From the NCBI GenBank assembly GCA_945833925.1, contig CAMAFX010000010.1, forward strand, positions 1-54,068: a stretch of DNA of 54,068 nucleotides. Direction: 5' to 3'. Positions 46,011-52,747 of the stretch are shown here, piece after piece (position 1 is the first letter of the stretch; every line of letters begins with the position of its first letter). A model generated the notes under the pieces. That model was not told where the DNA came from. It saw only the letters and a list, made by a program, of their open reading frames with translations, and did not search any database. This DNA is from an uncultured Prevotellaceae bacterium (GTDB lineage Bacteria > Bacteroidota > Bacteroidia > Bacteroidales > Bacteroidaceae). Made by a program: the position numbers and the translations under genes.

Positions 46011-46945
46011 TGACGGGTATTATCATACGTAACACAGGAAGTTGGTACACTGTCCGCACGGATGGTGGCCAACTTTTTGATTGTAAGGTAAAGGGCAATT
46101 TCCGACTGAAGGGCATACGAAGCACCAACCCAGTTGCTGTTGGCGACATCGTCAACATCAGTCTGCAGCCCGACGGCGCCACCGGTCTCATCGAGAGCAT
46201 CGAGGAGCGCAAGAACTACATCATACGCAAGGCTTCCAACCTCTCCAAGCAGAGCCACATCATTGCGTCCAACCTCGACCTGGCACTGCTCATCGTCACC
46301 GTGGCTCATCCCGAGACGTCCACCACATTCATCGACCGCTTTCTTGCCAGCGCCGAAGCATACCGCATACCCGTCTGCATCCTCTTCAACAAGGTCGATC
46401 TGCTCGACGAGGATGAGCGTCGCTATCTCGACAACATTGCATACCTCTATGATGCTCTGGGCTACAACTGCATGAAGTGTTCTGCCAGAACCGGCGAGGG
46501 ACTCGACGGACTCACCACACTGCTCAAGGACAAGGTGACACTGCTCAGTGGCAACAGCGGAGTCGGCAAGTCTACCCTGCTCAACCGCCTTATCCCCGAA
46601 GCGCAGGTCAAGATCGCCGAGATAAGCGCAGCACACGACACCGGTCAGCACACCACCACCTTCAGCCAGCTCTTCGACCTCCCCACGGGCGGCAGCATCA
46701 TCGACACTCCGGGCATAAAGGGCTTCGGCACCTTCGACATCGAGCGTACCGAGGTTGGTCACTATTTCCGCGAGATATTCCAGATTGGCCAAGACTGCCG
46801 GTACAGCGACTGCACCCACACCCACGAACCGGGCTGTGCCGTCCTCCCTGCTGTCGAGAACCATCGCATCGCCCTCTCCCGCTACCAGAGCTACCTATCC
46901 ATGCTCGACGACAAGGACGAACAAAAATACAGACAAGGATACTAA
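46010..46945 (+). CDS. rsgA: Small ribosomal subunit biogenesis GTPase RsgA
   Basis: Circularly permuted GTPase acting late in 30S maturation. The 311 residues have an N-terminal OB fold (IIRNTGSWYTVRTDGG), then permuted motifs G4 LFNKVDLLD, G1 LSGNSGVGKSTLLN and G3 IIDTPGIKGFG. The C-terminal zinc site is CRYSDCTHTHEPGCAV. It is translationally coupled to frr. A five-unit hairpin repeat starts directly at its stop codon and probably ends transcription. Confidence 0.95.
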   Translation: MTGIIIRNTGSWYTVRTDGGQLFDCKVKGNFRLKGIRSTNPVAVGDIVNISLQPDGATGLIESIEERKNYIIRKASNLSKQSHIIASNLDLALLIVTVAHPETSTTFIDRFLASAEAYRIPVCILFNKVDLLDEDERRYLDNIAYLYDALGYNCMKCSARTGEGLDGLTTLLKDKVTLLSGNSGVGKSTLLNRLIPEAQVKIAEISAAHDTGQHTTTFSQLFDLPTGGSIIDTPGIKGFGTFDIERTEVGHYFREIFQIGQDCRYSDCTHTHEPGCAVLPAVENHRIALSRYQSYLSMLDDKDEQKYRQGY

Positions 46946-47105
46946 ATCGGTTGTTGCAGTAACCGTTTTTCGTGCAAAATCGGTTGTTACAGTAACCGTT
47001 TTTCGTGCAAAATCGGTTGTTACGATAACCGTTTTTCATACAAAATCGGTTGTTGCGATAACCGTTTTTTGCGCAAAATCGGTTGTTACGACAACCTTTT
47101 TCTAT
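46944..47105 (+). repeat. Five tandem 33-base terminator-like hairpin units after rsgA
   Basis: CGGTTGTT occurs at 46948, 46981, 47014, 47047 and 47080, exactly 33 bases apart. Each unit forms CGGTTGT-loop-(A/G)(T/C)AACC(G) with a 4-base loop (TACG in units 3 and 5; TGCA, TACA, TGCG in the others), followed by T5-6. In unit 5 the stem is GGTTGT/ACAACC without wobbles; the other units use G-U pairs, so the stem is retained while the sequence changes. The array starts at the rsgA stop and ends just before the ATPase promoter. Confidence 0.9.
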
Positions 47106-47110
47106 AATTA

Positions 47111-47142
47111 TTTGGTTATTTTGATAATTACCTTTAACTTTG
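47111..47142 (+). promoter_or_regulatory. Promoter of the AAA/DUF4143 ATPase gene
   Basis: TTTG (47111-47114), 20 bases, TAACTTTG (47135-47142), 25 bases before ATG 47168, directly after the hairpin array. Confidence 0.72.
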
Positions 47143-47167
47143 CTCCCATACAATTACGCAGTTAACT

Positions 47168-48367
47168 ATGGACAGCTTGTTTAGGAAACACAGACTTTTT
47201 ATCGGCCAAACCAGCACGAGTATCGTGCGCAATATAACAAATAAGGTATCATGGGAGAAACCACTGGTGAGCATCAGGGGGTCACGTGGTGTTGGTAAAA
47301 CAACAATGATCCGTCAGTATATCCGTCAGACTTATGGTATTGCACCTGGCGAGGCATTATATTGTGTGATGGACAGTATGTACTTCACCAAAAATTCACT
47401 GCTCGATATGGCAGAACGCTTTCATCTGATGGGCGGGAAGCATCTGTTCCTTGACGAGGTACACAAATACGAAAACTGGAGCAAAGAGATAAAGGAACTG
47501 AACGACCTCTATCCTGACATGAAAATAACTTTCTCTGGTTCATCTCTTCTACAAATCCTGAATGCCGATGCAGATCTGTCGCGACGAATACTATCCTACA
47601 ACATGTCTGGGCTGTCATTCCGTGAATACATGCATTTCTACCATGGCAAGCAACTGCCCACATGGACTTTGGAAGAGATCCTAAGCAATCCTGATGCTGT
47701 ATGCGAAGAGGTAATCAAAGTTGTAGGCAGTCCACAGAAACTATTCGAGCAGTATCTTCGCGTAGGCTACTATCCATTCTACGACGGCGACGAAACGGAG
47801 TATTACAGCAGAATAGAGAACGTGGTGCAATTCATCATCGACCAGGAAATGACCCAGTTCTGCGGAGTCGATGCAGCCTACACCCGGAAGATAAAAGCTA
47901 TGATGATGTATCTTGCAGACAATCTTCCCTACGAGGTTAATATTGCCAAACTCTCATCCTATCTGGAACTCAACAAGCAAACCGTCCTGGCTTACCTGTC
48001 AAGCATGGATAAAGCAGAGCTTATCACCCTTTTGTATTCAGACAACAAATCGGTGACCAAAATGCAGAAACCAGACAAGATATACCTACAAAACCCTAAC
48101 GTTCTCTGCGCCTTAGCAAAAAGCGTGAACATTGGGACACTGCGCGAATGTTTTGTTATCAACCAACTCAAGACATTTCACGACGTGGAATATGGTAAGA
48201 CACAAGGAGACTTTAAGGTAGATGGCAAGTGGACATTTGAGGTTGGAGGTGCAGACAAAAGTTTCGAGCAGATAGCAGACATTCCCAACTCGTTCATTCT
48301 CGCCGATGCCATTGAATACCCCATAGGAAAGAAACTTCCCTTATGGATTGTCGGACTACTCTACTGA
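47168..48367 (+). CDS. AAA-family ATPase with DUF4143-type C-terminus
   Basis: A 399-residue predicted ATPase of the AAA_14/DUF4143 type, widespread and unevenly distributed in Bacteroidetes and archaea. Walker A is RGSRGVGKTTMI (~40-50) and Walker B KHLFLDEVHKYENW (~95-108), with a sensor-like ITFSGSSLLQIL. The helical/C-terminal half ends in DUF4143-like sequence: MMYLADNLPYEVNIAKLSSY, LNKQTVLAYLSSMDKAELI, and the nuclease-like strand pattern KVDGKWTFEVGG. The substrate and role are unknown. It has its own promoter and no operon partner; patchy distribution suggests an accessory gene. Confidence 0.85.
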   Translation: MDSLFRKHRLFIGQTSTSIVRNITNKVSWEKPLVSIRGSRGVGKTTMIRQYIRQTYGIAPGEALYCVMDSMYFTKNSLLDMAERFHLMGGKHLFLDEVHKYENWSKEIKELNDLYPDMKITFSGSSLLQILNADADLSRRILSYNMSGLSFREYMHFYHGKQLPTWTLEEILSNPDAVCEEVIKVVGSPQKLFEQYLRVGYYPFYDGDETEYYSRIENVVQFIIDQEMTQFCGVDAAYTRKIKAMMMYLADNLPYEVNIAKLSSYLELNKQTVLAYLSSMDKAELITLLYSDNKSVTKMQKPDKIYLQNPNVLCALAKSVNIGTLRECFVINQLKTFHDVEYGKTQGDFKVDGKWTFEVGGADKSFEQIADIPNSFILADAIEYPIGKKLPLWIVGLLY

Positions 48368-48415
48368 TACCTTCATACTTTTTGGTTAGTCCATAGTTTC
48401 CATTGTTCACGCTAA

Positions 48416-48445
48416 TTTGATATTTACGTCTTATACGTATCTTTG
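48416..48445 (+). promoter_or_regulatory. Orphan promoter in the 402-base gap
   Basis: TTTG (48416-48419), 18 bases, TATCTTTG (48438-48445). It matches both consensus parts, yet no supported plus-strand gene follows before the convergent lipoprotein gene ends at 48770. Confidence 0.65.
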
Positions 48446-48448
48446 TGA

Positions 48449-48668
48449 TGAACGACAATAAACAGTATCTGTTAACAACATTCCTGAGACAACATTCGCT
48501 TTCGGATTGATGTTTCTATGACGCTGCTACTGCTTTTCGCTGAAGCTGCAGCAGCTTTTCTCCGAAGCAGCACCTGCTTTCGGAAAAAGCAGTAGCAGCT
48601 TCCGGAAGGAGGTGGATAAGCCCTTATAGCAATGGCGTGCCAACCATCGTGGTCAGCACGCCATTTTG
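48449..48668 (+). ncRNA. Candidate small RNA with three-way-junction fold
   Basis: The gap 48368-48769 holds no supported protein gene. From the orphan promoter a transcript of about 220 bases would contain a perfect 15-bp outer stem (48523-48537 with 48585-48599). That stem encloses two hairpins: AAGCT/AGCTT at 48543-48557, and TCCGAAGCAG (48561-48570) with CTGCTTTCGGA (48574-48584). A TTCCGGAA palindrome and a terminator at 48631-48668 follow. A 20-codon frame (MNDNKQYLLTTFLRQHSLSD) opens at 48448 almost on the transcription start; I doubt it is real. An intergenic repeat element is an alternative. Confidence 0.5.
48631..48668 (+). terminator. Terminator of the candidate small RNA
   Basis: AATGGCGTGC (48631-48640) pairs perfectly with GCACGCCATT (48656-48665), with an inner ACCA-TCG-TGGT extension, followed by TTG. 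The short T tract favours the plus strand; it could also end minus-strand transcripts from the lipoprotein gene about 100 bases away. Confidence 0.7.
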
Positions 48669-48769
48669 TCTGTTATGCATCAGAAGAATATCCTTCAACG
48701 AAGCCATTTCTTCGCGTACTTTTATTCTGTTTTCTTAATTTTCGAGTTTATTTCGTTCGGAATGGTAAA

Positions 48770-50266
48770 TTACTTAGCACGCACGGGACGAACGCTTCGA
48801 CCGAGGTAACGATTGTCGTCGACCGTGTAGACATTGCCCGAATTGAAGTAGAGGCAGCCCGCGTAGCTGCTGTTACTCGTATAGAGCGAACGCGACCAGT
48901 AGTAGCCGTTGCTGCCCGCATTGCCGAGACTGCTGTTGTAGCGGTAGCCAGCAGCAGGCAGGAAAATATACACATTGCTGTCGGTCTTCTTGGATACTTT
49001 AAAACCACTCTTGCCGTTCATAGTTGTCCTAGTCCATGTTGTATTAGAAGTGTTGCGCAACTCATCCAGCTGATCTCTTGTCGGCATGCACCACTCGCTG
49101 CCCCAGTTGACGTATGCGGCATCGTCCTCGGGGTCAAGATCTGTCTTGTTGTCACCAATGAATGTACTGCCACTGTACCAAATGCCATCAGTCTGGTTAT
49201 CTGGATATGTGTACTTGGTCATACCTGTCCAATCTTTGTTTGAACACCACTTGTAGTTTTCCCAATCGAACAATGTATTACCTTTGTTGTAACCTGTCGT
49301 TTCGCCCCAGGCGAAATAGTCTCCGTAGTCTTCAGGATTCTCTGCACCGATGTTGCACGTTGCCCAAAGGGTACCGCTTGGCAAGCCGAGGTCAACGTAT
49401 TCATGTAAGGAGAGAGTAGCAATGTGACTATACGCCTTTCCACTCTCGTAGTTCTTGCCTGTTATTGTAGCTGTATATTCTGACGTTGCACTTGCCAGGG
49501 TTGCTGTAAGATTCTGAGCGTTGAGGTTTACAGCAGGGAGGAGCATATACAGAGTCACTGTGCTACCAGCAGATGCGCTGATGCCACTGATAGACATGCT
49601 GATGGTCTTACTCATCTTCTTATTAGTGATGGCAACGGGGTTGGTACGCACGTTCATAGTCTGACCAACGGGGAAGACTTCGTCCTCGCTACTGAGTGTG
49701 AATTCTGTTAATGTAGCAGCCTCTGGCACAGTCAGCACGAAGCGAGCAAGGGCGCCCATGTGCTTGAACTGGAAGCTTGCCTCTCCATTGGACGGTGTTG
49801 ATATGCTGCTGACGATATAGTCGCACTTGGTCAGGTTGTCGAGGTTATCATTGCCCACCTGGATCTGACCTTCGTAGGTCATAGGTATAGCCTCACCTGT
49901 TCTGTTGTCATAGTTGTAAGGATAGTATGCCACATACGTGGACTGCGACTTCAATGCCCAGCCACCGCCGTTGAACACCGCAGTACCTGTACCTGCTCCT
50001 TCCTCAATTGGAAAACTTACCTGGTCGCCCTTATCAGGGAAGATACCAACGGTATCCTTTGCACTCCACCTGAAACTGATGCTGCCACCATTGTTAACGG
50101 CAGTGGTACGTGTCTGCTCACCATCTGCCCACTCAAAGTCGGCAACGTTCATGCTGACACGCTTCACGTCGCCTATGGCATCGCCTGCCACATCCATCTC
50201 GCTGGAGCAAGCAGCCAGTCCTAACACTGCTATGCTCACGAAGAATAGTCTTTCTAACTGTTTCAT
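48770..50266 (-). CDS. Fimbrillin-like lipoprotein with C-terminal FISUMP/lectin-like domain
   Basis: A 498-residue predicted surface lipoprotein. The lipobox signal MKQLERLFFVSIAVLGLAAC (Cys 20) is followed by an N-terminal fimbrillin/Mfa-like region (~25-285; FRWSAKDTVGIFPDKGDQ, YVAYYPYNYD, ATLTEFTLSSEDEVFP). The C-terminal ~210 residues form a separate domain opening EYVDLGLPSGTLWATCNIGA and closing YYWSRSLYTSN...GRSVRPVRAK. This is the Fibrobacter-succinogenes-major-paralogous/formylglycine-like C-type lectin fold used in many Bacteroidetes surface proteins. It is likely a fimbrial tip or adhesin. A small peptide gene and a structured leader lie upstream on the same strand. Confidence 0.82.
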   Translation of the reverse strand: MKQLERLFFVSIAVLGLAACSSEMDVAGDAIGDVKRVSMNVADFEWADGEQTRTTAVNNGGSISFRWSAKDTVGIFPDKGDQVSFPIEEGAGTGTAVFNGGGWALKSQSTYVAYYPYNYDNRTGEAIPMTYEGQIQVGNDNLDNLTKCDYIVSSISTPSNGEASFQFKHMGALARFVLTVPEAATLTEFTLSSEDEVFPVGQTMNVRTNPVAITNKKMSKTISMSISGISASAGSTVTLYMLLPAVNLNAQNLTATLASATSEYTATITGKNYESGKAYSHIATLSLHEYVDLGLPSGTLWATCNIGAENPEDYGDYFAWGETTGYNKGNTLFDWENYKWCSNKDWTGMTKYTYPDNQTDGIWYSGSTFIGDNKTDLDPEDDAAYVNWGSEWCMPTRDQLDELRNTSNTTWTRTTMNGKSGFKVSKKTDSNVYIFLPAAGYRYNSSLGNAGSNGYYWSRSLYTSNSSYAGCLYFNSGNVYTVDDNRYLGRSVRPVRAK

Positions 50267-50366
50267 ATTTCTTATTGTTTGTTTACGTCAATGTTCTTTG
50301 TTTGCTCTCTCGTTCTCTTCTTTTTTAACGTGAATTACCGAAAATTGACCGTGAATTATTCGTAAA

Positions 50367-50555
50367 TCAATCCTGCCACTCGAAGTCTTCGATGAAGCCA
50401 CCGGGCTTCTCTGTTGGCACATCATTATTCTCCCACTTGAAGTCATCGATACTTCCACCCGGGCGGTCAAGGCTGCCACAAAGGGGAAGACTCGGAAGAC
50501 ATAGCTCCCTCACCTTGACGTGAGGCACGATGTAGTTCTTCTTTTCTTTCATCAA
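50367..50555 (-). CDS. Small 62-residue protein with duplicated GG-I-DF-W motif
   Basis: I do not recognise a named family. The protein starts MMKEKKNYIVPHVKVRELCL, the YxxP...E pattern I associate with uncharacterised small Bacteroidales proteins. It then has a duplicated element, RPGGSIDDFKWE and KPGGFIEDFEWQD, about 21 residues apart. There is no signal peptide. It lies between a promoter with structured leader and the fimbrillin-like gene (100-base gap), all on one strand, so they may form one unit. It could be a regulatory or leader peptide, a small secreted peptide, or a precursor; no modification enzymes are nearby. Confidence 0.6.
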   Translation of the reverse strand: MMKEKKNYIVPHVKVRELCLPSLPLCGSLDRPGGSIDDFKWENNDVPTEKPGGFIEDFEWQD

Positions 50556-50603
50556 ATAATAAAATTTAGTTTGTTATTCGGTTGCTGACTGACATACAGA
50601 TAT

Positions 50604-50736
50604 AAAAACGTAGGCATCCATCTCTACTCGTCCGCTGATTGAGGTCCTGAGAAAACCCTTACCAGTGAACATGTAGAGTGTCTGCCTACACCGTATTGAT
50701 GTACGTATCCTTCCAGGTGTCACGGCGTAGGTTACG
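50604..50736 (-). promoter_or_regulatory. Leader RNA with mutually exclusive stems (attenuator- or riboswitch-like)
   Basis: On the minus strand CCTACGCCG (50731-50723) can pair with CGGTGTAGG (50693-50685), 9 bp with one G-U. The same GTAGGCA (50689-50683) can instead pair with TGCCTAC (50616-50610), extended by CTCTAC (50678-50673) with GTAGAG (50627-50622). It then runs into GTTTTTAT, like a terminator. The two stems cannot coexist. The element lies between a TAACTTTG box and the 62-residue gene (ATG 50555). A 6S-like small RNA is another reading, since known Bacteroidales-1 RNAs also start at such promoters and end in terminators. Confidence 0.55.
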
Positions 50737-50742
50737 ACAGCG

Positions 50743-50750
50743 CAAAGTTA
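50743..50750 (-). promoter_or_regulatory. Putative -7 box for the leader, peptide and fimbrillin unit
   Basis: TAACTTTG on the minus strand, about 190 bases before the 62-residue gene. Upstream sequence is very A/G-rich and has no standard -33 box. Confidence 0.6.
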
Positions 50751-50832
50751 CAGATTTTCTTTAGAAAAGAAAAAGAAACAAGAAAGAATCTGTAAAAAAA
50801 AGCGCGAACGCAACGTTCACGCACTGTAATAA

Positions 50833-51090
50833 TCAATCCTTGACTTCCTCGAACTCAACGTACTCGCCTTCGTTGTCATCGAACACCTTCTTCTTATGAC
50901 CACTGCGCTGGCCGTCGGCAGAAGTGGAAGAAGTGGATGACGAACTGCCTTGATAACCCTGCTGATTGCGGAGGTTCTTCCTTGCCTTATATATTTGGTA
51001 GAGGAATGTGCGAAACGTCCATACGAGTCGCAACAAGCCAAATAAGACGAATATGAAGATGAGCAAAAGCCCTTGTAACAAGCATCCCAC
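50833..51090 (-). CDS. DUF4834-like small membrane protein
   Basis: About 85 residues. One hydrophobic segment near the start (GLLLIFIFVLFGLLRLVW) is followed by a basic stretch (YKARKNLRNQ), a Ser/Thr-rich linker and an acidic end (DDNEGEYVEFEEVKD). This fits DUF4834, a Bacteroidetes family I recall next to pssA. The frame has no ATG after the pssA stop; GTG 51090 (read MGCLLQGLLL) is the best start, TTG 51081 an alternative. It is the third gene of psd-pssA-DUF4834. The function is unknown. Confidence 0.65.
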   Translation of the reverse strand: MGCLLQGLLLIFIFVLFGLLRLVWTFRTFLYQIYKARKNLRNQQGYQGSSSSTSSTSADGQRSGHKKKVFDDNEGEYVEFEEVKD

Positions 51091-51128
51091 GATAAATAAA
51101 CGATTAAAAGGAGTTATTATATCACCAC

Positions 51129-51833
51129 TTAGTTCTTCTTGCCGGTGAGGTTGTAGACTACAGCCAATGCTACATACCAGACGATGATTACAGCAAAGCA
51201 ACTGTAACCGAGGAGGAAGCATGGCAGGCAACCAGCAAGAAAGACATATTTAACCCAATTGTCGCCCCACGAGAGCGACTTGAATTTCAACGCGAACAAT
51301 GGCAACTCAGCCACCAGGAGATAACTGAACACCAGTACACCGAGAATCATCCACAAGGCACCGCCCTGAAGAGACACCAGCCAGTCGTGCTGCCCTACCA
51401 CAAGCGAACCCCAGAAGAGGGCGTTGGCTGGCGTTGGGACACCGATGAAGGATGTGCTCTGGCGCGTGTCGAGGTTGAACTTGGCAAGACGAAGCGCAGA
51501 AAATGCCGACATGACGAACGCCACGTAGGGCAGGTATTCTGCCACTGCGGGACTGACGAACGGTGGGTACTGCATCTCCCTGAGCATAGAGAAGATGACA
51601 GCCGAAGGAGCAAGACCGAAGGTGATGTCGTCAGCCAGCGAATCGAGCTCCTTGCCGATGGGACCGGAAACACCAAGCAGGCGTGCCACCATGCCATCAA
51701 AGAAGTCGAAAACAGCACCAAGCACGATGAACAGTACCGCACACCTGTAGTCAGCCTGGAACGCAAACATCGTTGCGATACAGCCGCACACAAGATTGCA
51801 ACTTGTTATTGTATTCGGTACGTATTTCTTCAT
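51129..51833 (-). CDS. pssA: CDP-diacylglycerol-serine O-phosphatidyltransferase
   Basis: Integral membrane enzyme making phosphatidylserine from CDP-diacylglycerol and serine. The 234-residue protein shows the CDP-alcohol phosphotransferase motif in full: [18 protein letters not shown]...ELDSLADD, with about seven TM spans. ATG overlaps the end of psd by 4 bases. Together PssA and Psd make phosphatidylethanolamine. Confidence 0.95.
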   Translation of the reverse strand: MKKYVPNTITSCNLVCGCIATMFAFQADYRCAVLFIVLGAVFDFFDGMVARLLGVSGPIGKELDSLADDITFGLAPSAVIFSMLREMQYPPFVSPAVAEYLPYVAFVMSAFSALRLAKFNLDTRQSTSFIGVPTPANALFWGSLVVGQHDWLVSLQGGALWMILGVLVFSYLLVAELPLFALKFKSLSWGDNWVKYVFLAGCLPCFLLGYSCFAVIIVWYVALAVVYNLTGKKN

Positions 51834-52531
51834 AGTCTGGCTATTACGGTTTCGTTACCGGTGGTCTTCTGGTTCATGCCGACCAGAACCTTGGTGCCGA
51901 GAGGCAGGTATGTATCAACACGGCTTCCCAGCTTGATGAAGCCCAGATGATCGTCTATCTCACACTCGTCGCCCTGCTGCATATAGGTTACGATGCGTCG
52001 TGCCACGGCACCTGCAATCTGCCGTACCAGGATGTCAGTGCCATCGGGAGTGGTGATGACCGTAGTGGCGCGCTCGTTCTCCTCGCTTGCCTTTGGCAGC
52101 CATGCACGGTGGAAGTTTCCGTTATGGTGACGCACATACTTCACCTTACCGTCGACAGGAACCCAGTTGGCATGTACATTGGTAACGCTCATGAAGATGC
52201 TCACCATTATCCTGCGGTCGTGGAAGAACTCCTTCTCCTCCACCTCCTCGATGCAGACAATCTTGCCGTCGGCAGGTGCAATGACAACACCGGCGGTCTC
52301 CTCCTCAAAGTGACGTGGAGGGCAGCGGAAGAAATTGACCACTACCAGATAGACAGCCAGCGTGATGCCCAAAACTAAATAAAACGGAATCAGGCTCCAT
52401 CCATTATTTATGGAAATCTCGTAAAGAAGAGCATTTAGCATTGCAATGGCAATGCCTCCTGCTATGAGCGTATGCGTACCCTCACGGTGTAAACGAATCT
52501 TCTTGTGTAGTTTTCTAAGTCTTTTTCCCAT
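51830..52531 (-). CDS. psd: Phosphatidylserine decarboxylase (archaetidylserine-type short form)
   Basis: Pyruvoyl-dependent enzyme converting phosphatidylserine to phosphatidylethanolamine. It has 233 residues with two N-terminal TM segments (~20-60), [29 protein letters not shown] and the self-cleavage site [10 protein letters not shown], where Ser of LGS becomes the pyruvoyl group. Its short length is that of the Psd-A/PSD-like group. First gene of the operon, with a -7 box 21 bases upstream. Confidence 0.95.
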   Translation of the reverse strand: MGKRLRKLHKKIRLHREGTHTLIAGGIAIAMLNALLYEISINNGWSLIPFYLVLGITLAVYLVVVNFFRCPPRHFEEETAGVVIAPADGKIVCIEEVEEKEFFHDRRIMVSIFMSVTNVHANWVPVDGKVKYVRHHNGNFHRAWLPKASEENERATTVITTPDGTDILVRQIAGAVARRIVTYMQQGDECEIDDHLGFIKLGSRVDTYLPLGTKVLVGMNQKTTGNETVIARL

Positions 52532-52551
52532 TTTGCAAAGTTTTACGAAGA

Positions 52552-52559
52552 CAAAGTTA
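52552..52559 (-). promoter_or_regulatory. Putative -7 box for psd-pssA-DUF4834
   Basis: TAACTTTG on the minus strand, about 20 bases before ATG 52531. No standard -33 was seen. Confidence 0.55.
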
Positions 52560-52710
52560 CAATAAATTTCTCAATTCGAGCAAGCGAGAACGCTAAAAAA
52601 ACAAAAAACATTATATAATTATGTTCCTTTCAACTGTTGGAATCTGTGCAAATTTGCCAAATATTATTAAAAATTCATTGTTTTATAATCGCGTTTTCAC
52701 ATAAAAGACG

Positions 52711-52718
52711 TACCTTTG
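52711..52718 (+). promoter_or_regulatory. Putative -7 box for dnaE
   Basis: TACCTTTG, 29 bases before ATG 52748, in the divergent psd/dnaE region. The -33 is unclear. Confidence 0.5.
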
Positions 52719-52747
52719 TGTTACTAACAGAAAACAACCCCGGATTA

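Noticed and set aside
46944..47105. Possible CRISPR array
   Set aside because: Units are contiguous and about equally similar over their full length, with no unique spacers and no cas genes.
46755..47165. Frames with repeated VVTVTVFRAKS (plus strand) or NNRFCTKNGY (minus strand)
   Set aside because: These come from the 33-base hairpin repeat being a multiple of three; they run out of rsgA or into it and have no start context.
48632..49243. A 203-codon plus-strand frame after the small-RNA candidate
   Set aside because: Most of it is antisense to the lipoprotein gene; it starts within the terminator hairpin and shows no family features.
48770..50266. Diversity-generating retroelement target
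   Set aside because: The fold is suggestive, but no reverse transcriptase, template repeat or avd-like gene is in the window, so it is kept only as a lectin-like domain.
50367..50555. Ribosomally made, modified peptide precursor (GG-type leader)
   Set aside because: PGG motifs are present, but no modification enzyme, peptidase or dedicated transporter gene lies nearby.
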